In this document: piece after piece, positions 23,450 through 32,407 of the stretch | Layout: the number at the start of each line of letters is the position of its first letter | How positions within the stretch are numbered: the first letter of the stretch is position 1 | Source: Nocardia amamiensis | GTDB lineage: Bacteria > Actinomycetota > Actinomycetes > Mycobacteriales > Mycobacteriaceae | Assembly: GCF_015477605.1 (NCBI RefSeq) | Contig: NZ_JADLQX010000009.1 | Coordinates: 1 to 64,000 of the forward strand | Direction of reading: 5' to 3' | Length of the DNA: 64,000 bases | Program-made: the position numbers and the translations under genes | Notes under the pieces: generated by a model | Told to the model about the DNA's origin: nothing | Database searches by the model: none | Seen by the model: the letters and a program-made list of their open reading frames with translations, nothing else

Positions 23450-23529
23450 GCCTGCACCTCGCTGCCGCTCGGCTCCGGCATGACCGCGCAGGCGGCTGTG
23501 TCGATGGCTCGCTCGCTGCACTCACTCAT
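23446..23529 (-). CDS. 27-residue junction ORF coupled to lysA (repeat family 1, copy B)
   Basis: Too short for normal gene calling. ATG at 23529 has a strong ribosome binding site (GGAAGGAAG, five bases upstream), and the frame ([13 protein letters not shown] ... SGSEVQA) ends in a TGA that overlaps the lysA ATG as ATGA. The lysA start itself has no separate site, so lysA translation is likely coupled to this frame. DNA and peptide resemble the sequences before thrB and before the HIBYL-CoA hydrolase. It may be a leader ORF or just a mobile repeat that has been domesticated as a translational coupler. It lacks runs of Lys codons, so a classical lysine attenuator peptide is unlikely. Confidence 0.6.
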   Translation of the reverse strand: MSECSERAIDTAACAVMPEPSGSEVQA

Positions 23530-23564
23530 GACAGCTTCCTTCCTCGCTCTGGTCCGGTGCCCGG

Positions 23565-25223
23565 TCACATGCGCTCCGGCGCACTGACGCCGAGCAAGCC
23601 GAGGCCGTTGGCCAGGACCTGTCGCGTGGCGTTGACCAGGGTCAGGCGGGCGGCGTTCGTCGGCGAGACAGGCTCGTCGCCCAGCGGCAGCACGCGCAGG
23701 TTCTTGTTGGTCTGGAAGCGGTGATAGGCGCCGGCCAGCTCCTCCAGATAGCGAGCCACCCGGTGCGGTTCGCGCAGGCTCGCCGCGCCGGCCACGACGC
23801 GCGGGTACTCACCCAGGGTGCGGATCAGCTCGCCTTCCTCGTCGGCGGACAGCAGCGCGAGATCCGGGGTGACGGAGTGGTACTCGAACTCGGCGGCGTT
23901 CCGCGCGATGGACGCGGTGCGCGCGTGCGCGTATTGCACGTAGTAGACCGGGTTCTCGTTGCTCTGGCTGGCCCACAGGTTCACATCGATATCGATGCTC
24001 GAGTTCACCGACGAACGAACCAGCGAGTACCGGGCCGCGTCCACGCCGATCGCCTCGACCAGGTCGTCGAGCGTGACCACGGTGCCAGCGCGCTTGCTCA
24101 TCCGGACCGCGACGCCGTCACGCAGCAGGTTCACCATCTGCCCGATCAGCACCTCGACGGTGGCCGGGTCGTCGCCGAACGCGGCCGCGGCGGCCTTCAA
24201 CCTGCCGATGTAACCGTGATGGTCGGCGCCGAGCATGTAGATGCACAGATCGAAGCCGCGCGAACGCTTGTTCTGGAAGTAGGCGATGTCACCGGCGATG
24301 TAGGCGGCCTTGCCGTCGCTCTTGATGACCACCCGGTCCTGATCGTCGCCGTATTCGGAGCTGGCGATCCACCAGGCGCCGTCCTTCTCGTACAGGTCGC
24401 CGGAGTTCTTCAGCTTCTCCACCGCCTGCTCGACCGCGCCGGAGGCGAACAGCGAGCTCTCGTTGAAGTAGACGTCGAAGTCGGTGCCGAACTCGTGCAG
24501 CGACTCCTTGATGTGCGCGAACATCAGCTCGACGCCCTCGGCGCGGAACAGCTCCAGGCGCTCGGCCTCCGGCTTGGTCAGCGCCTCGGGGTGCGCGGCC
24601 ACGATCTTGTCGGCGATCTCGCCGATATAGGCGCCCGCGTAGCCGTTGTCCGGGGTCGGGGCGCCCGTGGCGGCCGCGACCAGCGAGGCGGCGAACCGAT
24701 CGATCTGCGCGCCGTGGTCGTTGAAGTAGTACTCGCGCACCACGTCGGCGCCCTGTGCGGCCAGGATGCGGCCCAGCGCGTCGCCTACCGATGCCCAGCG
24801 GGTGCCGCCCAGATGCACCGGGCCGGTGGGATTGGCCGAGACGAACTCGAGGTTGATCCGGGTGCCCTCCAGCGTGTCCGCGGTGCCGTACGCGGCGCCG
24901 GCGGCGAGCACGCGCTCGATGATCGCGCCCTGCGCTGAGGCGGCGAGGCGGATGTTCAGGAAGCCGGGTCCGGCGACCTCGGCGGCGGCGACGCCGTCCG
25001 CGTCGGCCAGTGCGTCGGCCAGCCAGGTCGCCAGCTCGCGCGGCTTGGTTCCGGCGCGCTTGGCCACCTGCATCGCGACATTCGTGGCATAGTCGCCGTG
25101 TTCCGGGTTACGGGGACGCTCCACGTTGACCTCGTCGGGCAGGACCGCAGGGTCCAGTCCACGTTCGACAAGCACCTTCGCCGCGGTGGCGCGAAGGAGA
25201 TCTGCAAGGTCAGCTGGAGTCAC
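23565..25223 (-). CDS. argS: Arginyl-tRNA synthetase
   Basis: 552-residue class I synthetase charging tRNA-Arg. The HIGH-type motif is in [20 protein letters not shown] (HLGG), and the KMSKS motif is [15 protein letters not shown]. The C-terminal anticodon-binding DALR domain ends [15 protein letters not shown]. Start ATG at 25223. It heads the cluster with lysA, hom, thrC and thrB, and a tRNA-Arg gene lies 2 kb away on the other strand. Confidence 0.98.
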   Translation of the reverse strand: MTPADLADLLRATAAKVLVERGLDPAVLPDEVNVERPRNPEHGDYATNVAMQVAKRAGTKPRELATWLADALADADGVAAAEVAGPGFLNIRLAASAQGAIIERVLAAGAAYGTADTLEGTRINLEFVSANPTGPVHLGGTRWASVGDALGRILAAQGADVVREYYFNDHGAQIDRFAASLVAAATGAPTPDNGYAGAYIGEIADKIVAAHPEALTKPEAERLELFRAEGVELMFAHIKESLHEFGTDFDVYFNESSLFASGAVEQAVEKLKNSGDLYEKDGAWWIASSEYGDDQDRVVIKSDGKAAYIAGDIAYFQNKRSRGFDLCIYMLGADHHGYIGRLKAAAAAFGDDPATVEVLIGQMVNLLRDGVAVRMSKRAGTVVTLDDLVEAIGVDAARYSLVRSSVNSSIDIDVNLWASQSNENPVYYVQYAHARTASIARNAAEFEYHSVTPDLALLSADEEGELIRTLGEYPRVVAGAASLREPHRVARYLEELAGAYHRFQTNKNLRVLPLGDEPVSPTNAARLTLVNATRQVLANGLGLLGVSAPERM

Positions 25224-25315
25224 GAGTCTCTATCCTATGGTCTTGGCGGGTGTACACCACGGGGTGGGCACTGCGCAGCCAGCGGATCCACCACGTCGAA
25301 AGAGCACAACGAGCG

Positions 25316-26215
25316 ATGCCGAACAATCCCAGCGCCAAATCGGCCAAGGCCGCCAAGGCCGCGGCGAAGTTGTCGGCTCCCCGCAAGCGGGGCAAGCAAG
25401 GGCAACTTACGAAGAAGAATCGCCAGATCCCCTGGCTGGCCATCGGCGCGGCCGTAGTCATCATCGCATTGATCGGCGCCTTGGCCTACAACCTGGTCCC
25501 CAAGTACCAGGAGAAGGCCGAGCTGGACAAGTACACACCGAGCGCGGAGCGGAAGGATCCCTCCGACGGGATCGCGGGCGTAGTGAAGAAGGAATACCCC
25601 GCGGGCCTGCACATCAGCGCGAGCCAGCGGGTGGCCTACGACCAGGCGCCGCCGTTCGGCGGCCCGCACGACCAGTCCTGGGCGACCTGCACCGGCACGG
25701 TCTACACCAAGCCGATCCGGGTGGAGAACGCGGTGCACTCACTCGAACACGGCGCCGTATGGATCGCCTACAACCCCGACAAGGTGAACGCCGACGGGAT
25801 CGAGACGCTGAAGGCGAAGGTCGAGGGCAAGCCGTACACGATGATGTCGCCCTACCCGGGGCTGGATGCGGCGGTGTCGCTGCAGTCCTGGGGGCATCAG
25901 TTGAAGCTGGACAGCCCTGATGACAAGCGGGTCGGCCAGTTCATCACCGCGCTGCGGTTGAACTCCTACACCTATCCCGAGGTCGGCGCGGACTGCTCGA
26001 CCATCGTCTTCGACACCGACAACCCTCCGCCGTTCGACCCGACTCCGCCCGGGCCCGATGCGGTGCCGATGGACGGCAAAGGTCTGCAACCGGACCCATC
26101 CGAGTTCGGCGGCATGCCCCCGGGTGGCCTGCCGGGCGTCCCCGGCGTGCCCGCTCTTCCCGGTGTGCCCGGCGCGCCGGCGCCGAGGCAGCCCGCACCG
26201 GGTGCGGGGCAGTAA
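25316..26215 (+). CDS. DUF3105 membrane-anchored protein
   Basis: 299 residues, function unknown. A Lys/Ala-rich cytoplasmic start (SAKSAKAAKAAAKLSAPRKR) precedes one transmembrane segment (IPWLAIGAAVVIIALIGALAYNL split over residues ~41-63), then the DUF3105 domain with YPAGLHISASQRVAYDQAPPFGG and the conserved VHSLEHGAVWI, whose His residues suggest metal binding. The tail is Pro/Gly rich (GMPPGGLPGVPGVPALPGVP). ATG at 25316 is chosen over the frame start at 25250, which lacks family similarity. It is divergent from argS (92-base gap) and overlaps the next gene, so the two form an operon. Confidence 0.88.
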   Translation: MPNNPSAKSAKAAKAAAKLSAPRKRGKQGQLTKKNRQIPWLAIGAAVVIIALIGALAYNLVPKYQEKAELDKYTPSAERKDPSDGIAGVVKKEYPAGLHISASQRVAYDQAPPFGGPHDQSWATCTGTVYTKPIRVENAVHSLEHGAVWIAYNPDKVNADGIETLKAKVEGKPYTMMSPYPGLDAAVSLQSWGHQLKLDSPDDKRVGQFITALRLNSYTYPEVGADCSTIVFDTDNPPPFDPTPPGPDAVPMDGKGLQPDPSEFGGMPPGGLPGVPGVPALPGVPGAPAPRQPAPGAGQ

Positions 26216-27081
26216 TGCCAACCGACAAAGTGCCCGTCGACGACGTCGCGGACAACACCGGACCGGGGCGTGAGCCGGCGGCATCCGCCGGAAAAGTGCC
26301 CGCCGACGCCTCGGACAACACCGAGACCAGGTCGGGGCGCGAGGCAGCGGCGTCCGCCGATAATGTGCCCGCAAGCGAGGTCCCGGACGACGTCGAGACC
26401 GAATCCGGTCTCGGCCGCCAGTTCCGGCGTCAGCGCACCGCGCTGGTGATCCTCGGCACCATCGGCGCCATGCTGATCGGCTTCGCGATCGGCGTGCTGG
26501 CGCGGATTCCGCTGGACAGTTCCAGCGAGCCGGATCCCGGACCCGTCGACGTGGGCTTCAGTCAGGACATGTCGGCGCATCACGCCCAAGCGGTGGAAAT
26601 GGCGGGCGTGGTGCTGGTTCGTTCCACCGACACCGAGGTACGCCGCCTCGCCTACGACATCCTCACCACGCAGCAGAACCAGATCGGCCGCATGCAGGGC
26701 TGGCTGCAACTGTGGGGCGAACCCGCGCAAGGCGTGGACGGGTACATGGGCTGGATGACCGAACCGATGGGCGGCCACGAACATTCCGAGCCGAGTTCGC
26801 ACCATTCCGGCCCGGTGTCCGCCATGCCCGGCATGGCCACGCCCACCGAACTCGCCGCGCTGCGGCAGGCCACCGGATCCGCACTCGACACGATGTTCCT
26901 GCAGCTGATGCTGCGCCACCACGAGGGCGGCCTGCCGATGATCGACTACGCCGCCCAGCACGCCGAAACCACCGCGGTGCGCACCCTCGCCGACACCATG
27001 GCCAAAACCCAGCGCGGCGAATCCGCCCTGATCACCACGATGCTCACCGCCCGCGGCGCCGCTCCCCTCCCCGCGAGGTGA
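26215..27081 (+). CDS. DUF305 membrane-anchored protein
   Basis: 288 residues. After ~70 Asp/Glu-rich residues with an imperfect repeat (NTGPGREPAASAGKVPA and similar units) comes one transmembrane segment (about residues 74-98) and an extracytoplasmic DUF305 domain. The two signature helices are SQDMSAHHAQAVEMA and LQLMLRHHEGGLPMI. A Met/His-rich loop (GWMTEPMGGHEHSEPSSHH) between them resembles that of copper-binding DUF305 proteins such as CopM; metal binding here is inferred. The ATG overlaps the DUF3105 stop (TAATG). Confidence 0.88.
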   Translation: MPTDKVPVDDVADNTGPGREPAASAGKVPADASDNTETRSGREAAASADNVPASEVPDDVETESGLGRQFRRQRTALVILGTIGAMLIGFAIGVLARIPLDSSSEPDPGPVDVGFSQDMSAHHAQAVEMAGVVLVRSTDTEVRRLAYDILTTQQNQIGRMQGWLQLWGEPAQGVDGYMGWMTEPMGGHEHSEPSSHHSGPVSAMPGMATPTELAALRQATGSALDTMFLQLMLRHHEGGLPMIDYAAQHAETTAVRTLADTMAKTQRGESALITTMLTARGAAPLPAR

Positions 27082-27109
27082 CCCGAAACCATGCCGCCCG
27101 CCGCGCTTT

Positions 27110-27138
27110 TTGGCGGACGGCGGTCGATACGATAGGCT
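27110..27138 (+). promoter_or_regulatory. Possible tRNA-Arg promoter
   Basis: TTGGCG (27110-27115) and TAGGCT (27133-27138) are 17 bases apart and about 48 bases upstream of the tRNA. Hexamers are imperfect; other promoters are possible. Confidence 0.4.
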
Positions 27139-27185
27139 GACCCAGCCCGATCGGACCGCCATCCGGCCCGACCGAGCCCTATCCC

Positions 27186-27258
27186 GCCCTCGTAGCTCAG
27201 GGGATAGAGCGTCTGCCTCCGGAGCAGAAGGCCGTAGGTTCGAATCCTACCGAGGGCA
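27186..27258 (+). tRNA. tRNA-Arg (anticodon CCG)
   Basis: 73 bases fold into a complete cloverleaf: acceptor GCCCTCG/CGAGGGC, D-arm GCTC/GAGC, anticodon stem TCTGC/GCAGA with loop CTCCGGA (anticodon CCG), T-arm GTAGG/CCTAC with loop TTCGAAT, discriminator A. CCA is not encoded. It reads CGG codons. Confidence 0.97.
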
Positions 27259-27909
27259 CGTACGAGCTGGACGAGCCTTGCTCGCGGAATGCGTGAGCCG
27301 GGGCTCGTCCTTCGTGTTTTGTGGGGATGCAACCCCCACACCCCCCCGGCGGGCTTTGCCCCCCGGACCCCAATGCACGTCGCTGGCATAGGTGGCACCC
27401 GGCAGTTCGGATTCTCTGACTCACTCCGCGACACAGCTGCACCTACGCGCGCCGAGGCACTGCTTGCCTGGACTGGGCGAACCCACCTTGGCGACGAGAC
27501 GATCGGCGCGGCGGGCAACTTGCCGACCCTGCCCCGACCTGGAAATCGACCACGCGACTGAGATTGCGGGCAGCGCCTCGGTTGATCCGGAACGCGCGGT
27601 TCAGATGCAGCTCATAGCGCAGACCGTCGGGTATAAATCCCTCATCGACGATCTCCAGTGGCTGGCAGACGAGATCCACCCGCGCGGACGGGCAGATGAT
27701 TCGATGCGCGCGAACCGCACCCTGGGACATTCCGGGACGGGGCGGGGGCGCGCCGCGAGAGGCTTCCACGCCCCGCCGCAGCGGGAGCATCGCGGCGCTG
27801 ACAGCCCAGAAGTGTGCGCCCGGCAGGTGGGTCTGCCCGAGATCGAGGCCGGCCGATCGAGTACGGGCCCGCTGGCGCGACGGATGGCGGGTCCGGGTGG
27901 TGACCGACG
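27259..27909. other. Gene-poor 650-bp stretch after tRNA-Arg
   Basis: No confident gene. Both strands have open frames: plus 27392-27913, with a passage QLIAQTVGYKSLIDDLQWLA, and minus 27443-27790, with ARVDLVCQPLEIVDEGFIP. Either could be the remnant of a decayed gene; neither matches a family I recognise. No direct repeat of the tRNA 3' end was found nearby, so an integrated element is not supported. Confidence 0.5.
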
Positions 27910-28974
27910 ATGATCGCTCGCGCCGTCTCCGGGTTCGCTGCCGCGCTCGTGGTCTTCATCAGCGGCGCCTACTTCGCCGGGCTCGCACACGCCGACGTGC
28001 CCGCGCCGACCGGCGGATATCTCGTCGGTCGCACCGACAGGACCGTCGCGGCCGGTGGCCGAGAGTTGCCGGTGTCGGTCTGGTATCCAGCTGCCGCCCC
28101 TGCGATTCCAGCGCACTATGTTCCCGCGTCCAACCCGGTCGCAGCGGCGCTGCTCGCGACCGATGCGGCGCTGTGGCTGCGCGAGCCCAGCGCCGTGCCC
28201 GCGATGCTCGCCGCAACGGTCGCGGCCGGACAGGACGCGCCGCTGGACACCGCGCTCGGGCCCTTGCCGGTGGTGGTGTACTCCCCCGGTCTCGGCACGC
28301 CGCGCTGGCTCGCCTCGGGCCTCGCCGCCGATCTCGCCTCGCGCGGCTACGTCGTGATCGGCGTCGACCACCCGGGCGAGACCCCGGCGGTCGAGGTGCA
28401 CGGCAAGCTCGTGCTCGGCACTCCGCCTGCGTACGACGACGCCGAATACATGCGCCGCGCACTGGACATCCGTGTCGCCGATGTGCGCCTGGTTCTCGAC
28501 GAACTCCGCACGCTCCCGGTCGTCGGCGCGCACGTCGACCTGGCCCGGATCGCGGTGGCGGGCCACTCCTACGGAGGACTGACCACGGTGGCCGCGATGC
28601 GCGCCGAACCGCGCGTCCGGGCGGGCGTGGTGCTCGACGGCCCAGCGGGTTGGACCGACAACACCGATGTCGAGCGCGGCGGCGTCGACCGGCCCGTGCT
28701 CATGCTCGCCTCCGGCGACATGCTGCACGCGTCGTGGATCCGGTTCGCTTCGGACAGCCCGGCGTTCACGCTCGGCACGATCCGCGGTGCGGAGCACTAC
28801 GCGGCAACCGACCTACCCGCGCTCGTGCCGTCGACAGCGCGATGCGGGTCACTGCCCGCCGAACGTGCCACGGCGATCACCCGCAGCGTTGTCACCGGCT
28901 TCCTCGACGAGCAGCTGCGCGGCGCGGCGACGCCGGTGCCGGTGTGGCCAGAACTCGAGTGGCGCACACGCTGA
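27910..28974 (+). CDS. Secreted alpha/beta hydrolase, PAF-acetylhydrolase-like
   Basis: 354 residues with a Sec signal peptide (residues 1-28, hydrophobic FAAALVVFISGAYFAGLAHA, probable cut after AHA). The alpha/beta-hydrolase nucleophile elbow is GHSYGG (about residues 218-223), preceded by the oxyanion strand PVVVYSPGLG; later D and H candidates (e.g. GAEHY near residue 295) complete a triad. The pattern YPA...YSPG...DHPG...GHSYGG resembles the platelet-activating-factor acetylhydrolase and dienelactone hydrolase group; the real substrate is unknown. ATG at 27910. Confidence 0.82.
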   Translation: MIARAVSGFAAALVVFISGAYFAGLAHADVPAPTGGYLVGRTDRTVAAGGRELPVSVWYPAAAPAIPAHYVPASNPVAAALLATDAALWLREPSAVPAMLAATVAAGQDAPLDTALGPLPVVVYSPGLGTPRWLASGLAADLASRGYVVIGVDHPGETPAVEVHGKLVLGTPPAYDDAEYMRRALDIRVADVRLVLDELRTLPVVGAHVDLARIAVAGHSYGGLTTVAAMRAEPRVRAGVVLDGPAGWTDNTDVERGGVDRPVLMLASGDMLHASWIRFASDSPAFTLGTIRGAEHYAATDLPALVPSTARCGSLPAERATAITRSVVTGFLDEQLRGAATPVPVWPELEWRTR

Positions 28975-29140
28975 TCATGCCTCGGGCAAATGCGCGCTGG
29001 TCTATGCGGATCAAGCCCACGTCGAATTCGACAGCCCGCTCACGTCCGAAGGAGCATCGTGTCACCGTCGGCTACGGATCGTATGGACCAGCGAGCCGGC
29101 TCACGGCTGCATTTCGTCGAGCTCGCGAGCCTGGTCGGGA

Positions 29141-29692
29141 TCATGTCGTCGCCTGTGCCGATTCTATTGCCTTGGCCAACAGGACATCCCACGGGAACTC
29201 TGCACCAGGGTCGGTGTGGTTGGTGTCGTACCAGGCCTCAGCGGTGTCGCCGTGGCCGCCGACGCCGGAATCTCCCGCGCGCATCTGGTCGGCGGTGAGT
29301 TTCACGAGCGGAATGCCGTAACGGTCGGACCAGTCGCGCAGCACGCGGGCGCCGGCGTCCAGCTGAGCCGGGCGCGAGAGCCATTCGTCGCGGAGCTGCC
29401 GCGACCACCCGAGGAAACACAGGTGCAGTCCGCGCTCGTTGGCGGGTGAGCCTGCGGCCCACGGGATGTAGTCGTCATCGTTGCTGCGCCCGATGCGGCC
29501 GTCGGCGCCGACGACCATCGTGTACGACGCCCGCACCTCTGGCTGGGCGAGGTAGTTGAGCAGTCCCTCGAGCGAGCCCTCGGCCGGGCCTTCGTTGGCG
29601 TGCACGATGATGAGCGAGCAAGAGTGCGGGTCGCGCGGACCGCCGTCATTGGGAGACAGGATCGTTACGTCTGCCTCGAGTTGGTTGCCCAC
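29141..29692 (-). CDS. Endolysin-like N-acetylmuramoyl-L-alanine amidase (PGRP/Amidase_2)
   Basis: 183 residues, no signal peptide. The Amidase_2 zinc site is visible: first His in LIIVHANEG, the later pair in GHGD and TNHTDPG; IPWAAGSPANERGLHLCFLG is the typical central block of actinophage lysin amidase domains. Such enzymes cut the bond between N-acetylmuramate and L-alanine. The start is taken as GTG at 29692 with AGGAG just upstream; a GTG at 29734 is the longer alternative. Without a signal peptide or a recognised holin it is either a prophage relic or a domesticated lysin. Confidence 0.8.
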   Translation of the reverse strand: MGNQLEADVTILSPNDGGPRDPHSCSLIIVHANEGPAEGSLEGLLNYLAQPEVRASYTMVVGADGRIGRSNDDDYIPWAAGSPANERGLHLCFLGWSRQLRDEWLSRPAQLDAGARVLRDWSDRYGIPLVKLTADQMRAGDSGVGGHGDTAEAWYDTNHTDPGAEFPWDVLLAKAIESAQATT

Positions 29693-29699
29693 CGTACTC

Positions 29700-29870
29700 C
29701 TATCGGATAGCTGATTCGGGTTCGCGGGCGCCACGCAACCATGGCAGCGGTTCGGGAAATCCGGGCGATACGGTGATGATCAGCTGCACGCCCCCCGTGC
29801 TGATCGTGTAGTTGCTGGAGCCAGTGACTCTGCGCGCAGAGCATACCATGGCGTTGCCATCTGAATACAT
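29700..29870 (-). CDS. Possible 56-residue ORF upstream of the amidase
   Basis: Not recognised. An ATG at 29870 opens a 56-codon frame that ends seven bases before the preferred amidase start; the peptide NYTISTGGVQLIITVSP reads like a beta-strand protein rather than noise. No ribosome binding site precedes the ATG, so it may be a fragment of a decayed gene. Confidence 0.3.
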   Translation of the reverse strand: MYSDGNAMVCSARRVTGSSNYTISTGGVQLIITVSPGFPEPLPWLRGAREPESAIR

Positions 29871-30093
29871 TGCGCCACAACGTTATTAACCTCAGGTGTG
29901 ACCAGGATCCGCTTCCAAGGGCGAACTGGATGCCGGCCCGAACTGGTTCCCGCGTCCCGCCAGAGCGCCTACGGTGTCACTGCGTTGATCGGCGCCGCCC
30001 ACTCTGCACCCGGGAGCAGGCGGCCCGTTCACAATTCGCCGGAACGGGCATACGTGCGCCCGACCTAGCCATCTCATAGGAGCGTGAACACCG
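29735..30093. other. Divergent intergenic region, amidase to L,D-transpeptidase
   Basis: Apart from the small frame at 29,700-29,870, nothing was recognised. The region should hold promoters for both directions. A short palindrome ATGGCAACGCCAT lies at about 29848-29860. Confidence 0.4.
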
Positions 30094-30807
30094 TTGGGAG
30101 ATAAATCAGCCCAGAACAGGCCGGCACGCAAGTGGACGGTGGTCGTCGCGACCGTCGTGGTAGTGGTCGCAGCACTCGGCATCGTGCTGTTGCGCGAGAT
30201 CACCGGCGACCGGCCACCGTTCGACACGGACGCGATTCCGGGAACTCAGGTCGTCTGGGTGACGGCGCCTGCGGGCGCGAATCGTGGGACGCTGGAATTC
30301 TGGCAGCGCAACCGGCTTCGGCAGTGGAAACGCACGTTCGCGGTACCCGCCTGGGTCGGCACGGGAGGGATCTCCCGGGAGGCCAGGGAAGGCGCCGCGT
30401 TCACGCCGGAGGGAACTTTCGCGTTGACCGAAAGCTTCGGGCGGCTACCCGACGTGGGCGCCAAGCTTCCGTATCTGTCGCTGGACCAGTCGAACACCTG
30501 GTGGTGGGTGTCCGACACGGAGAGCCCGCTGTACAACCAGAAATATCAATGCGCCGAGGGCGAGTGCCCGTTCGACACCAGCCTGAGCGAGAACCTCGGA
30601 CGAACCGAGCCGCAGTACAACTACGCGCTGGTCATCGACTACAACCGTTTCCCCGTCGTGCCGAAGCAGGGCTCGGCCTTCTTCGTCCACGTCGAGGCGG
30701 GCAGGCCGACCGCGGGTTGCGTCGCGGTCGGCGCCGATGTCATGCGGACGCTGCTGGCAGCCCTGGAACCGTCGAGGAAGCCGGTCATCGGCATGTACGC
30801 GACCTGA
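30094..30807 (+). CDS. L,D-transpeptidase family protein (YkuD-like)
   Basis: 237 residues with one N-terminal signal anchor (TVVVATVVVVVAALGIVLL, about residues 15-33). The catalytic motif is FFVHVEAGRPTAGCVAVGAD (about residues 203-222): His, then Cys of the TAGCVA box, matching the HxxxxxxxxGC pattern of L,D-transpeptidases. The long middle section (WWWVSDTESPLYNQKYQCAEG) fits the ErfK-like subgroup of secreted proteins rather than the mycobacterial LdtMt1/2 type. Start TTG at 30094, with AGGAG 11 bases upstream; no ATG is suitable. It would act outside the membrane on peptidoglycan. Confidence 0.82.
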   Translation: MGDKSAQNRPARKWTVVVATVVVVVAALGIVLLREITGDRPPFDTDAIPGTQVVWVTAPAGANRGTLEFWQRNRLRQWKRTFAVPAWVGTGGISREAREGAAFTPEGTFALTESFGRLPDVGAKLPYLSLDQSNTWWWVSDTESPLYNQKYQCAEGECPFDTSLSENLGRTEPQYNYALVIDYNRFPVVPKQGSAFFVHVEAGRPTAGCVAVGADVMRTLLAALEPSRKPVIGMYAT

Positions 30808-30833
30808 GACATCGAACGTGGGCGGATACGAGA

Positions 30834-30862
30834 GAAGGGCTCCCGGTAACCGGGAGCCCTTC
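30834..30862. terminator. Bidirectional terminator
   Basis: Perfect 13-base arms GAAGGGCTCCCGG (30834-30846) and CCGGGAGCCCTTC (30850-30862), loop TAA, between the convergent genes ending at 30807 (+) and 30898 (-). A short A run before and T run after fit both directions. Confidence 0.8.
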
Positions 30863-30897
30863 ATCGGAGTGGTCGGGTGTCGTCTACGGCTGGACGA

Positions 30898-31584
30898 TCA
30901 CGGCAGGGGTGCGGTCGGCTTGTCGGTGGCGCTCAGGACGCCGGCCGCGGAGAGGTAGGTGAACGCGGGCGCGGTCAGGCCCGGCTGGAGAAAGTAGAGG
31001 TGGGCTTTGGTGAGGGTGCCGTTTTCGGTGGCGTCGCACAGCGCGTTCAAGGCGGTGGGGTCGACGGTGCGAGCGGTCAGCTTGCCCGCCTCGTAGTCCA
31101 TCTCCACCCATTTCGCATGGATCGCGGCGCTCATGACGCTGCCGGTGAAGCCTTCCCGGTCGGCGGCGGCGCTGAGACTCATCTCCAGACCATCGTCGAG
31201 ATCGGTCGGCGTGTGCTGCCAGCGACCGAATTCCCACCAGCGCACGAAGGTGACCGGACCGTCGACGCCGCCGGGCAGATTCGTCGCCGGATCCACCGCG
31301 CGCACCCAGCCGGGCGCCGCGGCCAGCGGATCGTAGGCGGTCCCCGCGACCTCGTTGTCCTCGTCCCTGCCGAATAGGAGCGCACGCTCACCGGGATATC
31401 TGACCAGCGAGTACCAATTGCCCTCGCCGTCGTCGTTGATCAGCCGGCCACCTGCCACTCTGGCCGTCTGCCCGATCTCCTCTCCGCCCGCAGCCCGCTG
31501 GTCGGCATGGGTCGCGGAGGTGATCACGTCCAAGACGGTCACGCGCGCCCACAGCACCTCGGGATGCGGCAACTGAAATCCCAT
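30898..31584 (-). CDS. Hypothetical protein
   Basis: 228 residues, not recognised. Soluble, acidic, with many Trp residues; no signal peptide or membrane segment. It looks like a structured cytoplasmic protein (LWARVTVLDVITSATHADQ; VTFVRWWEFGRWQHTP). ATG at 31584 is chosen over 31620, which adds 12 unlikely residues. Codon use is like that of its neighbours, so it is probably real. It is convergent with the L,D-transpeptidase gene and shares its terminator. Confidence 0.7.
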   Translation of the reverse strand: MGFQLPHPEVLWARVTVLDVITSATHADQRAAGGEEIGQTARVAGGRLINDDGEGNWYSLVRYPGERALLFGRDEDNEVAGTAYDPLAAAPGWVRAVDPATNLPGGVDGPVTFVRWWEFGRWQHTPTDLDDGLEMSLSAAADREGFTGSVMSAAIHAKWVEMDYEAGKLTARTVDPTALNALCDATENGTLTKAHLYFLQPGLTAPAFTYLSAAGVLSATDKPTAPLP

Positions 31585-31869
31585 GCCGGGCAACGTATCA
31601 CCGGCCCCCCACAGCGACAACCGGATCGGCTACCAGCCGGACAACCCACTCGTCCACCACCGCACGTGCCGGCAAACCCGCTCGCCAGGGGCGCTCACAG
31701 GGGGCTCGGAAGAGTTGCCAGCACAGGCAAACTGGTGGCTACGAGTTCGACACCACTCGCAAAGCCTTCCCGTACCAGAACTTTCACCGACCAGCTCAGT
31801 CACCGACAGCCTGGAGACATCCGCACAACTACCGCTCGTAAGCAACTGCCGAAGATGGGACGTGGGAGC

Positions 31870-32259
31870 CTAAAGACCCGGAGGGTCGGAGAGGCCAGGA
31901 GAGGCGGAGGGGCCGCGCCGCGGGCGCAGCGCATAGGCGGGGACCAGCTGGTCCCGCACATGCAGATCCGGGCGCCCGTCGGCGAACTGGATGCTGTAGT
32001 TCACGCGACCCATCCAGTCGCCGTCGACGGTGGGCAGCCAATGCGTGAGGGTTCCCGGGCGCTCGCCGCGCATGATCACACCCGCGCCGTTCACATGCCG
32101 CGGGGTACCGGGGTCGCGGACCAGGATCGCGTCCAGCCGGACCCAGACCGGCCGCGGCGGATAGGTCAGCGTCCGGTAGTAGTGGCCCGTCCGGTTCGGG
32201 TAGACCAGCTCCGGTTCCGTGCCCTCGGTTCGCGGCACGTCATCGCTTGTCGAACCCAT
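31870..32259 (-). CDS. Hypothetical protein
   Basis: 129 residues, not recognised. Soluble; rich in Pro, Tyr and Arg with PNRTGHYYRTLTYPPRPVWVRL and HWLPTVDGDWMGRVNYSIQF as the best-structured parts. ATG at 32259 is preferred to 32289. The 250 bases between this gene and the next minus-strand gene hold nothing supported. Confidence 0.6.
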   Translation of the reverse strand: MGSTSDDVPRTEGTEPELVYPNRTGHYYRTLTYPPRPVWVRLDAILVRDPGTPRHVNGAGVIMRGERPGTLTHWLPTVDGDWMGRVNYSIQFADGRPDLHVRDQLVPAYALRPRRGPSASPGLSDPPGL

Positions 32260-32365
32260 GTTCGAATGGTAGCCGCGATTGCGTGGCAAGCACCAGGCAA
32301 CCCACCCTCGAATCCGACGGCATGACGGCCGCCACAGATTCTGGCCTTCCCGCGAGCACGCTTTT

Positions 32366-32393
32366 AATATGATCGTTCTAGAACGAACATATT
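32366..32393 (+). promoter_or_regulatory. 28-bp palindromic operator upstream of the SnoaL-like gene
   Basis: The sequence AATATGATCGTTCT/AGAACGAACATATT is a palindrome with 13 of 14 paired positions, ending 14 bases before the start ATG at 32408 and covering the likely -10 (TAATAT). Such CGTTCTAGAACG cores are typical of TetR-family operators. No regulator gene is adjacent, so the repressor is encoded elsewhere. Confidence 0.75.
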
Positions 32394-32407
32394 AGAAGGA
32401 GTCCGAC

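Noticed and set aside
27186..27258. tRNA-Arg as an attachment site of a genomic island
   Set aside because: No copy of the tRNA 3' end and no integrase gene were found in the window.
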